Of a stretch of DNA of 33,157 nucleotides, positions 7,300-15,916 are shown in pieces. Source of the stretch: Candidatus Nitrosocosmicus sp. (lineage in GTDB: Archaea > Thermoproteota > Nitrososphaeria > Nitrososphaerales > Nitrososphaeraceae). The number at the start of each line of letters is the position of its first letter. Within the stretch, counting starts at the first letter, position 1. The stretch is taken from positions 1 to 33,157 of the forward strand of contig QCWC01000002.1 in the NCBI GenBank assembly GCA_013114705.1, written 5' to 3'. The notes beneath the pieces were generated by a model that was not told where the DNA came from, did no database searches, and saw nothing but the letters and a program-made list of their open reading frames with translations. The position numbers were made by a program, and so were the translations under genes.

Positions 7300-8062
7300 C
7301 TTTGCATCTAAAGAAAAGTTGTTGCAATTTTTCTTAATTCAAAAACTTGTTACTTGTTCTTGAGGATATACTAACATTCTCATTTGCCTTTCTATTGTGA
7401 TAGCTCCCACGGAATATCTACAAGAGAACGGAGTTGGAAAGACTCTATAATGGATATCCTTTTTCCAAATGCCGTGACCCAAGTCAGCGGTCACCCCCTA
7501 TTACATAGTAATAACATAAATAATTCAAATAGAAGGGAAGATTTACAACAGACGGTGGAGACAAGACTTAGTTCATAGGAAAGATGAAAGTCCAGATAGT
7601 AAATTTTTTGTACTATAGACTTTATCCAGACGCCGACAAATTGAAAAGGGAGTTAGATGGTTAATGTGTTATTTAGATGAATCTTTTTAATCAAAAGACA
7701 ATACTTTTGTATGCAATGGATATGAACTGGTTTAGCTGATTTATCTAGATCGACTAACAGGGGTTCTCTTTTCATATAATATGAAATCAATCCTCCCAAT
7801 GGTCTTACGCTTTAATCTTTTTCACATCGAAATAATCCCGTAGATGTTTGGTATTATGTGGATATAGAAAATTGAATAGAATGCTTCCGATTTTCCAATG
7901 GAATTTTAATGGTTTAGCAATTTAGCCCAGATACGACCAAACAGAAAAAATCCTTAAATAAAAAGAATAATCTAGGGCCAAAATCCCTCAAAGGGTCATT
8001 AATGGTATCTGTGACAGAAATAGTCACAACCAAATAAATGAATTTAAAGAACTGGTATTACT
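7300..8062. other. Intergenic stretch, about 760 bp
   Basis: No supported gene. A 64-codon TTG frame at 7384-7578 lacks promoter support and domain features. Two small inverted repeats are present: GTGACC/GGTCAC at 7474-7494, and TGTGAC/GTCACA at 8010-8028. The second lies about 35 nt past the stop of the minus-strand gene at 8063 and may help terminate it. Confidence 0.4.
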
Positions 8063-8671
8063 TTACTTCCATAACCATGTCTTTGTCCAGTCAGTACCAT
8101 TGCTGTCCTTCCAATAGAGATAGAGACCAACCTTGCCATCAATACTTTTCATCTCCTTAATGTCCGATTCGAAAAACATGCTCCCCTTCAAAAGCAGATT
8201 ACCCTCGTCATCATACTCTCCAGTATCTGCGGCCGTGAATGTTGCTACACTGTCACCTTTGACTATCATTCCTTTCCCTGCGCTGCTTATAGAAGGTAAT
8301 GAATACGTTGACACGTAAGTACCATACTCAGTAACATTTCCTATTCCTATCATGTTTCCCTCTGCTTTATACGAGTCCTTTGTTAGTTGTGGATTAATAC
8401 TTACTACTTCTTTTCCTGTGTCTACCGAGTCTGTTAATTCATAGAACGGTTCTCCAAATGCCGTTATCATTGCATCTACGGTAGATTCTGGGTCATGAAA
8501 AAATGTGTTATTTTCAGACCTAATAGACGAGCTGTTTTGATCAATTACTGATGCATGCGCCTCGTTCGCTATTTGGATGGTACCACCTGACAATGCGGTT
8601 ATCGGAAGAAGTGGAAGCGACGCAAAAACAATTACAAAACATCGAAGAAGCTTATTTTTGGAGTTCATCAT
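8063..8671 (-). CDS. Exported beta-rich protein
   Basis: A 202-residue protein of unknown function. The signal peptide covers about residues 1-41 (CFVIVFASLPLLPITAL core, AHA cleavage site before SVID). The mature part is predicted mostly beta, with repeated strand-turn units such as GKGMIVKGDSVATFTAADTG and NLLLKGSMFFES, and ends in TDWTKTWLWK. The repeated charged-turn pattern and the terminal Trp suggest a small beta-barrel resembling lipocalin or allene-oxide-cyclase-like folds, which is a guess from pattern. It has no cysteines and no catalytic residues that I can name. It lies alone on the minus strand. Confidence 0.75.
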   Translation of the reverse strand: MMNSKNKLLRCFVIVFASLPLLPITALSGGTIQIANEAHASVIDQNSSSIRSENNTFFHDPESTVDAMITAFGEPFYELTDSVDTGKEVVSINPQLTKDSYKAEGNMIGIGNVTEYGTYVSTYSLPSISSAGKGMIVKGDSVATFTAADTGEYDDEGNLLLKGSMFFESDIKEMKSIDGKVGLYLYWKDSNGTDWTKTWLWK

Positions 8672-9037
8672 GTCTACGTGTTCGATGGGGTTTATATTAA
8701 GATTTTATATTCAACAAAAAAATATAATATACATATTTGATTCAGATTGCATTAACTCCAAAAAGTTTTGCTAAATAGCCGAAGTAATATTCATTTTCGG
8801 TATTCATTCTATTGAGTTAGTTTGATTTAGAGATGCTGATAATATTATCTTCAAGACTCACTGATTGATGGGGTATTTTAGATTTGCAATACAAATAATA
8901 TTGTTTCCAAAACCATCTTGTCTAGGGAAGTATGAAATCCTATAGTTTTTTACAAATAAACTAAAAATTTGAAGTCTTTTAGTATTTTTGCTATGTTTTT
9001 TGCATACAAGATAAATATCAATGGCCTATAACTACAA
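8672..9037. other. Intergenic stretch upstream of the exported beta-rich gene
   Basis: About 365 bp of AT-rich DNA holding the promoter of the minus-strand gene at 8671 and, near 9011-9018 (ATAAATAT), the likely TATA box of the 55-residue ORF at 9038. I see no other gene or repeat. Confidence 0.4.
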
Positions 9038-9205
9038 TTGAACCATTTGGTAGGCTGGAGTTATATTGTTATATGTGAAAAATGCGGGTATATTTCCACG
9101 GAGAAATTGCCCGAAGATAAAGCAAAAAAACTATTACACGAACACGAGGAGAGTTCTGAAATCTGTACGACAGGTCACATAAAACTGATGAAAGTTAGAA
9201 CCTAA
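9038..9205 (+). CDS. Mini zinc-ribbon-like protein, 55 residues
   Basis: A TTG-initiated frame reading MNHLVGWSYIVICEKCGYIS and onward. C13-E-K-C16-G is a typical zinc knuckle. H34, H36, C43 and H47 (EICTTGH) supply possible further ligands. ATAAATAT at 9011-9018 is about 26 nt before the TTG, matching a leaderless start. Its TAA overlaps the stop of the convergent gene by two bases. Length and motif suggest a small zinc-binding adaptor; the function is unknown. Confidence 0.55.
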   Translation: MNHLVGWSYIVICEKCGYISTEKLPEDKAKKLLHEHEESSEICTTGHIKLMKVRT

Positions 9206-9405
9206 ATTGCATTAACTACGCCTGCACTCTTGTAAAGCATTTTTACACACTCAGAATATGTTCTATATTTGAACTTTATCTCATCTATAGGTATATCCTT
9301 GTCAAGACGATCTTTTGTTGTGTCAATCTTGTACTTGTTTGCTATATCGTCCAAAATTGTATTCAAGGTAGAGTTAGTGTAAGATTCAACTATCAGGCGG
9401 TTCAT
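9202..9405 (-). CDS. Hypothetical small protein
   Basis: A frame of 67 residues from ATG at 9405 (69 from an in-frame TTG at 9411). It is a mixed, mostly helical sequence (STLNTILDDIANKYKID, later YSECVKMLYKSAGVVNAI) with no signal peptide or metal motif. Its TAG lies at 9204-9202, tail to tail with the plus-strand mini zinc protein. The family is not recognised. The amphipathic pattern supports real coding. Confidence 0.5.
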   Translation of the reverse strand: MNRLIVESYTNSTLNTILDDIANKYKIDTTKDRLDKDIPIDEIKFKYRTYSECVKMLYKSAGVVNAI

Positions 9406-9603
9406 ACTCAATTATTCTCTTCCTAGTATTTATTCTTCTACATTCATCTTTATTAATTTTATATTATCTTGTTTTTTTCTATTGTACCAACTTTCGTACA
9501 CCCAATAACGAATTTGATTTTAATAGAATCACTAAACAGATAGATTTCTGCATTCTAAAAATAAATAAAGTTTTATCAAAATTGAAGTTTCTTTACCCCA
9601 ATA

Positions 9604-10173
9604 TTGTATCAATATAATATTATGATGGCATTATCTGCCATGATGCCAATCAATACGGATATTACGTATTGTTTATTATGTCACGTCATTACATCCTTTC
9701 GATACATGAATTTTGATTACTATTTTTTTGCTTTTTCAGGAACGCTTGGGGGATTGATGGCCACCGTTTGCATGACCATCTTCGAAATTCCGTTTTGGAA
9801 AAAGTGGGGATTAAAGGGAATTTTAGAATGGCATGAAAACCAGATACTGTATAGCAAACTGACTAATAATAATCCAGATAGGTTAAACTTCTTTGGTATT
9901 TTCTTATTACATTTTGTTAATGGAGTACTAGGCGGATTGGGCTTTTCCATTTTGTTGATCCTGATTCCTTTTCAGATTTCAATAATATACATTGTAGGAT
10001 TAATTTACGGTCCTGTTTTATGGATTTTGACACTGCTTCCTATACATAAACCCATTACTAGTGTTGATCCTTTTAGTCACCCTCAAGGGTTTGGCCCCCT
10101 TGTTGTAAGTCTATTTGGTCATATAATATATGGTCTCATACTTTCATGGGGATTTCTGCTATTCAACCAATAA
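9604..10173 (+). CDS. Integral membrane protein, unknown family
   Basis: A 189-residue frame with about four hydrophobic segments: around residues 38-62 (FFAFSGTLGGLMATVCMTIF), 98-122 (FFGIFLLHFVNGVLGGLGFSILLILI), 127-146 (IIYIVGLIYGPVLWILTLL) and the C-terminal GPLVVSLFGHIIYGLILSWGFLLF. Two glycine-rich helices and several conserved-looking His residues are visible. The start is uncertain: TTG 9604, ATG 9622 or ATG 9706. A TTTATTAT box near 9671-9680 would suit the last, giving about 155 residues. No transporter or enzyme signature is recognised. The next gene lies on the opposite strand, 14 bp away. Confidence 0.7.
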   Translation: MYQYNIMMALSAMMPINTDITYCLLCHVITSFRYMNFDYYFFAFSGTLGGLMATVCMTIFEIPFWKKWGLKGILEWHENQILYSKLTNNNPDRLNFFGIFLLHFVNGVLGGLGFSILLILIPFQISIIYIVGLIYGPVLWILTLLPIHKPITSVDPFSHPQGFGPLVVSLFGHIIYGLILSWGFLLFNQ

Positions 10174-10187
10174 AAATTACAGGTTAC

Positions 10188-11669
10188 TTAAAGATACTTG
10201 TTTGGATCTATATTTTCAGCTCCAGGAATTCTTGCAATTTCAAATCTCTCTTTTTCCTTCAAGAAAGATATAGTTGCGTCAATACCCAATTTTGTTGTCA
10301 GGAGATTAGTTTGATCACTTGATGGGTCTAAACTTGAACCCTTGGTGTTAGGTATCATCACAAAGTCTCTGTCTGCCTGAGTTCGAGTGGAAATAGCGTA
10401 TTCGACTTCCACTGGATTTCGTGGATTAATGTCTTCATCAACAATAATTGCTGACTTGAGGGATGGATGAGCCGCAAAAGCAGTAAGTATCGCATTCTTT
10501 GGTTCGCCTTCTAATCTTTTCTTTATTTGTATTACAGCAGTCAACCAGTTACTTCCGCCATCGGACAGATGAACGGATTTTGTAGTAGGAACGGTATTCT
10601 TGACATAACTCAAAATCTTTGCTTCAATAGGCAAGCCCATTAGCAATCTATGCTCGGTATAACCTGGCAAAATGTCGTAGTAAATAGGGTTATCCCTATA
10701 CCATATATTACTAATTTCAAATATTGGTTGTTTTCTTCTAAAGTCATATGTTCTAAGCATTTCGACCATCCACTCTTCTGCAACTTCATCATGCAATATT
10801 TTACCCTCTATTACGACTTCACTAAATTTCGGTATCAGCAGATCCGAGTAACTACTCTTTGTTAGAAGTAACTTGCCATCCAAAAGATAATTCGCTATCG
10901 AGGTTTCATCAACACCATAAGAGGCTTGATAGGCTGCAGCAATATTAATTGCGGGATGTATGCCGATCACAACACTTATTTTCATATCTTCTTTGTGTTC
11001 CTTAGCATAGGTATAAGACTTGTGAAGATGTCTGCCTTCGACCATTCTGATTACCATTTGACTGTTGTTTAGTAATAACATCCTGTGTATGGAAGAATTT
11101 TGATTACCGTTCTCTTGATCCTTTACATATACCGTCGACGAAGTTACGAAAGGACCAGCATCTTTTTCAAAATGACTTACAATAGGAAGATCATACAAGT
11201 TGCGCGTACTATTACTATTAAAAGGGGCTTCTAAAGAAAAATCCTTGGGATAATATTCAGTCCCTATACTGGCCAATTGAGATAAATCTATTTGATTGTT
11301 AGTAGAATTTACAGCCAGGAAAAATCGTTCCCTTGTTCCCAACAGATTGCAAGCGACCCTAAATTTAGATTCGTCAACATTTGTAAAAATTAGTGCCTCC
11401 TTGTTGTCGAACTTACTAACAATTGCTGCGAGTTCAAACTTTTTCTTTACTTTCTTGTTAATAGTAATTAATTCATTTTTTTCTGAAAGAATCTGTAGAA
11501 AACCCCTGAGATCATTTCCTATCCCTTTGTCAAAATCTTTTCCGTTGTAGGGTTTGTTCTTACTGCTATTTGATTTTGAAGCAAAATTTAATCCCGACTT
11601 CGAAAATACTTTATCTGTCCCTATTGTTGATTTACGTCCTTTGCTAAAGCCTGTCTTTTTCGTAGTCAT
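10188..11669 (-). CDS. ubiD: UbiD-family prenylated-FMN decarboxylase
   Basis: A 493-residue UbiD-like enzyme. The family removes CO2 from unsaturated acids using prenylated FMN. In many archaea a UbiD member acts in the modified mevalonate pathway (anhydromevalonate phosphate decarboxylase), a plausible role here. The core starts near residue 52 (NDLRGFLQIL). Hallmarks are MVEGRHLHKSYTYAKEH, IGIHPAINIAAAYQASYGVDE, FSEVVIEGKI and the Glu-rich EVAEEWMVEML segment where most members have EGPFGE. The first 51 residues are an extra Lys/Ser/Gly-rich extension absent from typical UbiD. The ATG follows directly on the stop of the upstream gene (TAAATG), implying translational coupling. Confidence 0.85.
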   Translation of the reverse strand: MTTKKTGFSKGRKSTIGTDKVFSKSGLNFASKSNSSKNKPYNGKDFDKGIGNDLRGFLQILSEKNELITINKKVKKKFELAAIVSKFDNKEALIFTNVDESKFRVACNLLGTRERFFLAVNSTNNQIDLSQLASIGTEYYPKDFSLEAPFNSNSTRNLYDLPIVSHFEKDAGPFVTSSTVYVKDQENGNQNSSIHRMLLLNNSQMVIRMVEGRHLHKSYTYAKEHKEDMKISVVIGIHPAINIAAAYQASYGVDETSIANYLLDGKLLLTKSSYSDLLIPKFSEVVIEGKILHDEVAEEWMVEMLRTYDFRRKQPIFEISNIWYRDNPIYYDILPGYTEHRLLMGLPIEAKILSYVKNTVPTTKSVHLSDGGSNWLTAVIQIKKRLEGEPKNAILTAFAAHPSLKSAIIVDEDINPRNPVEVEYAISTRTQADRDFVMIPNTKGSSLDPSSDQTNLLTTKLGIDATISFLKEKERFEIARIPGAENIDPNKYL

Positions 11670-12008
11670 TTACTTTTCCTCTATCATTGAAAGTATCTTT
11701 TCATTGATTATCTTCATATCATCTAGATGTAATTTATTTTTTGTGTACAACGAAATCACACAAATTCCATTTTTCATCAAAGATATTCTAGTTGACAAAG
11801 TATCAATAAAGAGTTGATCGTTTTTGTCCGGGATTACCCTCGCTGTATTTGATTTATTTGTAACAGATAGAGAAACAGATATGGATCCTAATTTTGATTC
11901 ATTTTCAGATATAGAAATAAAATTGCCGTTATCAAAACTCAGAATGTTAAGAATAAACTTTCTCCCTAAAGAATTTGAGAATATCTCGATAGGATTATTA
12001 TTTGGCAT
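11670..12008 (-). CDS. Small protein resembling proteasome assembly chaperone PAC3/4
   Basis: A 112-residue protein encoded immediately before ubiD, stop and start abutting. The order of elements (KFILNILSF strand, KLGSISVSL, then NDQLFIDTLSTRISLMKNGICVISLYTK and a C-terminal helix ending MIEEK) resembles the PAC3/PAC4 fold of proteasome assembly chaperones, in which a GtlSvsl strand precedes a long helix and a vSly strand. This is pattern recognition and could be wrong. The tight coupling with UbiD suggests co-expression but not a shared function. It has no signal peptide and no catalytic motif. Confidence 0.55.
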   Translation of the reverse strand: MPNNNPIEIFSNSLGRKFILNILSFDNGNFISISENESKLGSISVSLSVTNKSNTARVIPDKNDQLFIDTLSTRISLMKNGICVISLYTKNKLHLDDMKIINEKILSMIEEK

Positions 12009-12106
12009 CCTCTACAATCAGAAGAAATCTTATACTGTTAAATCTTTCTAAAATCATTTTGGAATAAATATCTATATTATTCAGGCAATTCTTATTATTA
12101 AATTAA

Positions 12107-12280
12107 ATGAAAAATTTGCAGATTGATGATATCACATATAAAAGACTCCAGTCATTGCTTGATGAATTTATTTCTTCAAAAAAGCAAGATTTGGATATGA
12201 ATGATCTGCTAAATGATCTAATAGACAATTATCAGGAATCTCAATGGGGTACACTTGGAGCAAGTGCAGGTGGTGGATGA
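12107..12280 (+). CDS. Short RHH-like protein with a GGG C-terminus
   Basis: A 57-residue ATG frame. The N-terminus (LQIDDITYKRLQSLLDEF, then MNDLLNDLIDNY) follows the strand-helix-helix pattern of ribbon-helix-helix or antitoxin-like proteins. The tail ends in GASAGGG, an unusual flexible glycine end. It lies 98 bp upstream of mre11 on the same strand and diverges from the PAC-like gene, so it may be the first gene of the mre11-rad50 unit. A TATA-like box is near 12072-12080. It might be a DNA-binding regulator or a small partner of the repair complex; neither is shown. Confidence 0.6.
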   Translation: MKNLQIDDITYKRLQSLLDEFISSKKQDLDMNDLLNDLIDNYQESQWGTLGASAGGG

Positions 12281-12378
12281 AGGTAGCGAGGAGAATTGTC
12301 GATTAAAATGTTGTCAATTGTGTATCGATATACAAAAAATTAATGAATAAAATATGGTGTTGATCTTTTTAGTTGTAG

Positions 12379-13653
12379 TTGCTCATTTCTCATATCTCTG
12401 ACATTCATCTAGGATATTCCCAATTTAACCTCCAAGAGAGGGAGGAGGATTTATACGAAGTCTTTGAAGAATCAATTGAAAAATCCATCAGGGAACACGT
12501 AAAGGCCATAATCTTATCCGGAGATATATTCCATAATCCGAAACCAAATGGTGCTCCCATAGTAAGACTAGCAAGGGAACTAAAAAAACTAAAGGAGAAG
12601 TCCGTATTAGTTTTTTTTATCTTAGGTGAGCACGACATAAGTAGATCAAATGATGTCCCTTTGCCTTACTTGTTTCATAATCTGGGATTGGCAAGGCGAC
12701 TAAGGCCAGATTCCCCCGTCCAGGTCGAAGGTGTGCTAATTTATGGTTTTAACAAGGAACGCCGATCAAACATTGAGAAGGGATTGATAAAACCTTTCAA
12801 AGTGTTAGAGTCTATAGTAAAAAGTGATGAACAAAAATATACCCATGACAATAAAAGACCTAGTAAAATATTGGTACTTCATCAAGGGTTAAATGATTTC
12901 AATAAATTCGCAGGGGAGATATCTTCAAGTGACTTGCCATCAGGTTTTGACTATTATGCTATGGGTCACTATCATGATCACATTGAAAAACGTTTTTCCT
13001 GTATTAATGACGGGTTGGTGGCATATCCTGGATCAATTGATCTAGGTCACAGTGAACCAATATCAAATGTTGAAAAGGGATTCTTATTGGTTGATATATC
13101 TGATAGCCCTAAAGGCGTAAACACTCAATGGATAAAATTAGAACGAAGGAGACCGCAATTAGCATATCAAGTCGATTATTCTAATATTAGTATCAATTTG
13201 AATTCTATAATTAAGGAAACCTCGGGTTATTCCAAAAAACCAGTAGTCGATCTTCAGATAGTCGGCTCGAATATAGATCAGAAAATTCTAGCCAGGCAGC
13301 TAATATCGTTAGAAAATACAACGCTACATTACAATTGGAGTATTACAAATGCCCAGCATTCCGATATGACCGGATATTCTTATGATAAAGACAAGGGATT
13401 TGATATGGATAAAGAGATGTCGACATTGATACAAAAATCATTGGGGTCAATGCCTCTTGCAGATCTTTCTTTGGATCTAATCCAGTCATTCAACGATAAT
13501 CATGAATCCCCTTATAACGATGGACTGCATAAGAAGAAGAGAGAGCAGATTGCTAAATTTCTATGGGAATTTTATGAATCTAATAGATCCTCATATGAGA
13601 ATCCAAAAGTAGATATCAATAACATGCCATCAGAAGAGTCGGAAGAGAAGTAG
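12379..13653 (+). CDS. mre11: Mre11 nuclease of the Mre11-Rad50 complex
   Basis: The Mn-dependent exo/endonuclease subunit that processes DNA double-strand breaks with Rad50. Phosphoesterase motifs appear in order: D8-I-H10, G48-D49-I-F, G83-E84-H85-D86, H168-Q-G and G196-H197-Y-H199. Position 84, Asn in the GNHD of well-studied Mre11 proteins, is Glu here; other archaea also vary at this position. The capping domain follows from about residue 255. Length 424 is usual. The start is TTG at 12379, the only choice that keeps the full first strand MLISHISDIH; AATAAAAT at 12345-12352 sits about 30 nt before it. Rad50 follows within 14 nt of the stop. Confidence 0.95.
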   Translation: MLISHISDIHLGYSQFNLQEREEDLYEVFEESIEKSIREHVKAIILSGDIFHNPKPNGAPIVRLARELKKLKEKSVLVFFILGEHDISRSNDVPLPYLFHNLGLARRLRPDSPVQVEGVLIYGFNKERRSNIEKGLIKPFKVLESIVKSDEQKYTHDNKRPSKILVLHQGLNDFNKFAGEISSSDLPSGFDYYAMGHYHDHIEKRFSCINDGLVAYPGSIDLGHSEPISNVEKGFLLVDISDSPKGVNTQWIKLERRRPQLAYQVDYSNISINLNSIIKETSGYSKKPVVDLQIVGSNIDQKILARQLISLENTTLHYNWSITNAQHSDMTGYSYDKDKGFDMDKEMSTLIQKSLGSMPLADLSLDLIQSFNDNHESPYNDGLHKKKREQIAKFLWEFYESNRSSYENPKVDINNMPSEESEEK

Positions 13654-13659
13654 GAGGAG
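13652..13659 (+). promoter_or_regulatory. Strong Shine-Dalgarno for rad50, overlapping the mre11 stop
   Basis: AGGAGGAG overlaps the TAG of mre11 (13651-13653). It sits 7-9 nt before CTG at 13667, ideal ribosome-binding spacing. Such a strong site in a genome where many genes look leaderless identifies where rad50 translation begins. Confidence 0.75.
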
Positions 13660-13666
13660 ATACGAA

Positions 13667-15832
13667 CTGATCAAAAAACTTATCCTGAATAATTTCTTAT
13701 CACATACAGATACATCACTGGATTTGCATCCCGGCATTACAGTCTTCGTTGGACATAATGGATCCGGTAAATCGAGTATTATTGACTCTATCACATTTGC
13801 CCTTTTTAATGAACACACACGAAAATCAAACAAGAATTTGTTGACAAGAGGGATGGATTCAAGCATTAGTAATGAAGCTGGATCCCATGTGATAATGAAA
13901 TTCTCTATTGGGTCTTCTGAATATCGTGTACAAAGACAGATTGATGTTCAGGGTCGACTCATCTCTGCTAAATTGGAACAGGCAGTAAAACATGGAGGAC
14001 CATTAGAAAAACAAGCAACTAACAGAAACATTGACTCTAATATAACTTACAGACCAATTATTTCTGGCGAGCGAAAGCAACTTGGAGAATCAGTTATCCA
14101 TGAGATCGAAGCCATAATGGGATTGGATTATTCCAAATTACAGATTGCTGGCATAATCCAGCAAGGTGAAATAAGCAAGATAATAGATTCCCAGCCAAAG
14201 GAGTTCAAAGAATTGTTAAATAGTATGATTGGATTGGATCGATTAGATACATCTTTCCATAATATGCATGGAGTAATTGAAGAATTTCGAAGAATGTTAA
14301 GAGAAAAAACTTCGGGATATGATGATAATCAGATAGACATTTTGGTAACACGAATTAAAAATAATGAAACAAAATTATCAAAAACCAAAGAACTGTTAGG
14401 CGACATCTTGTTACAAGTTGCTAGCAAGACGGATGCAATGATCAAGCTTGAGAGGCAAATCGAAATTTTGGAACCTAAGATAATCAAATTATCGGAACTT
14501 AAATCACTTGAAAACACTCTATTGAAATATTTCAAAGAACGATCAAACTCATTAAGAAAGGAGATAGACCATTTAAATCGTGTAATAAAAGATGTTAAGA
14601 AGTCACTTAATATTTTGAAGGACAAAGAAAGAACATTTATTACTATTCAGATGGTTAAATCTGAGAAAGACGATCTAAATGATAGGGTAAACAAAATAGT
14701 TGGAGAGATAGGCAAACTAGAAGGACTTACAGAATGTGCACAAAAAATTCAGATTATAGATGGAAAATGTCCAGTGTGTAACTCAAAGATCGTATCCATC
14801 AATCATATGTTTGATATCTCCCATATAACTAAACAATTGCATCAAAAAATCACTGAAAAAAAGTTAATGAGTACAGAGTTGTCAAAACTCAACAAAGAGG
14901 AATTCGATTTAAAAAAAAGAGAAAAAGAGATTATTGAAGCAGATCGAACCTTATTAAATTATGATTATAGTCCACAATTTAGTATCGAAAATATGGAAAG
15001 TAATCTAAGTAATTTAAATAAAGAATTTCTTGAATTGTCTATACTCTCTTTGGAGAACTTGGATAATGTCGATCTGTCTATTCTTAAATTAGATGAATAC
15101 TCTTCCAATTTGATTGAACAGATAGAAGATTTGAGAATTAAGGTGATTGATGCTGATTATGAAGCCTTTCAACAAAAAAAGGCCCTCAAGAATTCTCTAT
15201 CAAAAGAAATAATACATGTTCATAATCAAAAAGCTGTATATGAAAAAACTATATCAGATATAGAAAAAGAAAACTGTGACCTTGGTATTTTGATTTCTGA
15301 ATTAAAATCAATATCCCTATTTATAGCTGATCTCGAAAAGATACGTTCTCTCGTTTTCAATAGAGATGGATTTGTTAGTTCAAGCTTGAGAACAAGGGCA
15401 TTGAGTTTGATATCTGCAAAAGCCTCAGAATATATACAGATTTTTAACGTAGGATTGTCGAGAATATCTCTGGTTGAAAAGCCTAGAGAGATAAAAGTGG
15501 TTTGCTTTGGTAATCGTGGAGAAATAGATACGAACTCATTAAGTGGAGGTGAAAAAGTCGCAGTATCCCTTGCAATTAGGATGGGAATAGCCTTTCTAAT
15601 GGGTGCCTCAAAGATCGATTTTATTATCTTAGATGAGCCTACAACTAATCTAGATGAAGAAAGACGTCGATCCTTTGTAAAGATCGTTTCGGAGGTATTT
15701 GATAAAGGTGCCGGCCCCATAAATCAGTTAATCATAATCACACATGACGAAGAGATTTTTGAGGACTCAGAGATTGAACAAGTTTACAAATTCCAAATGA
15801 CCGAGAGAGGTTCACTAGTGAAAACAATATGA
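13667..15832 (+). CDS. rad50: Rad50 ATPase, probably starting at CTG
   Basis: An SMC-like ATPase that tethers DNA ends and drives Mre11. From CTG 13667 it has 721 residues: first strand LIKKLILNNFLSHTDTSLDL, Walker A around 30-37 (GHNGSGKSS), Q-loop region IIQQGE, coiled coil, zinc hook C368-P-V-C371, second coil, signature LSGGEK at 625-630, Walker B ending D656-E657, and ITHDEE. TTG at 13724 would delete the conserved first strand, and no ATG, GTG or TTG exists in frame between the upstream stop and 13724. The hook arms are shorter than in typical 850-900-residue archaeal Rad50. Confidence 0.9.
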   Translation: MIKKLILNNFLSHTDTSLDLHPGITVFVGHNGSGKSSIIDSITFALFNEHTRKSNKNLLTRGMDSSISNEAGSHVIMKFSIGSSEYRVQRQIDVQGRLISAKLEQAVKHGGPLEKQATNRNIDSNITYRPIISGERKQLGESVIHEIEAIMGLDYSKLQIAGIIQQGEISKIIDSQPKEFKELLNSMIGLDRLDTSFHNMHGVIEEFRRMLREKTSGYDDNQIDILVTRIKNNETKLSKTKELLGDILLQVASKTDAMIKLERQIEILEPKIIKLSELKSLENTLLKYFKERSNSLRKEIDHLNRVIKDVKKSLNILKDKERTFITIQMVKSEKDDLNDRVNKIVGEIGKLEGLTECAQKIQIIDGKCPVCNSKIVSINHMFDISHITKQLHQKITEKKLMSTELSKLNKEEFDLKKREKEIIEADRTLLNYDYSPQFSIENMESNLSNLNKEFLELSILSLENLDNVDLSILKLDEYSSNLIEQIEDLRIKVIDADYEAFQQKKALKNSLSKEIIHVHNQKAVYEKTISDIEKENCDLGILISELKSISLFIADLEKIRSLVFNRDGFVSSSLRTRALSLISAKASEYIQIFNVGLSRISLVEKPREIKVVCFGNRGEIDTNSLSGGEKVAVSLAIRMGIAFLMGASKIDFIILDEPTTNLDEERRRSFVKIVSEVFDKGAGPINQLIIITHDEEIFEDSEIEQVYKFQMTERGSLVKTI

Positions 15833-15916
15833 ATATTTAGGTAAAATAGTAAAAATTGGATAAAAGCAGAAAGGTTAATACATCTTCAAAATCATAAAAT
15901 TCATCAGCAGCTTACG

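Noticed and set aside
7384-7578. 64-codon TTG frame
   Set aside because: No TATA box at the right spacing and no recognisable fold; the spacer around it looks non-coding.
13724-13726. TTG as the rad50 start
   Set aside because: It removes the conserved first 19 residues of the ATPase fold, while CTG 13667 has a strong ribosome-binding site at ideal distance.
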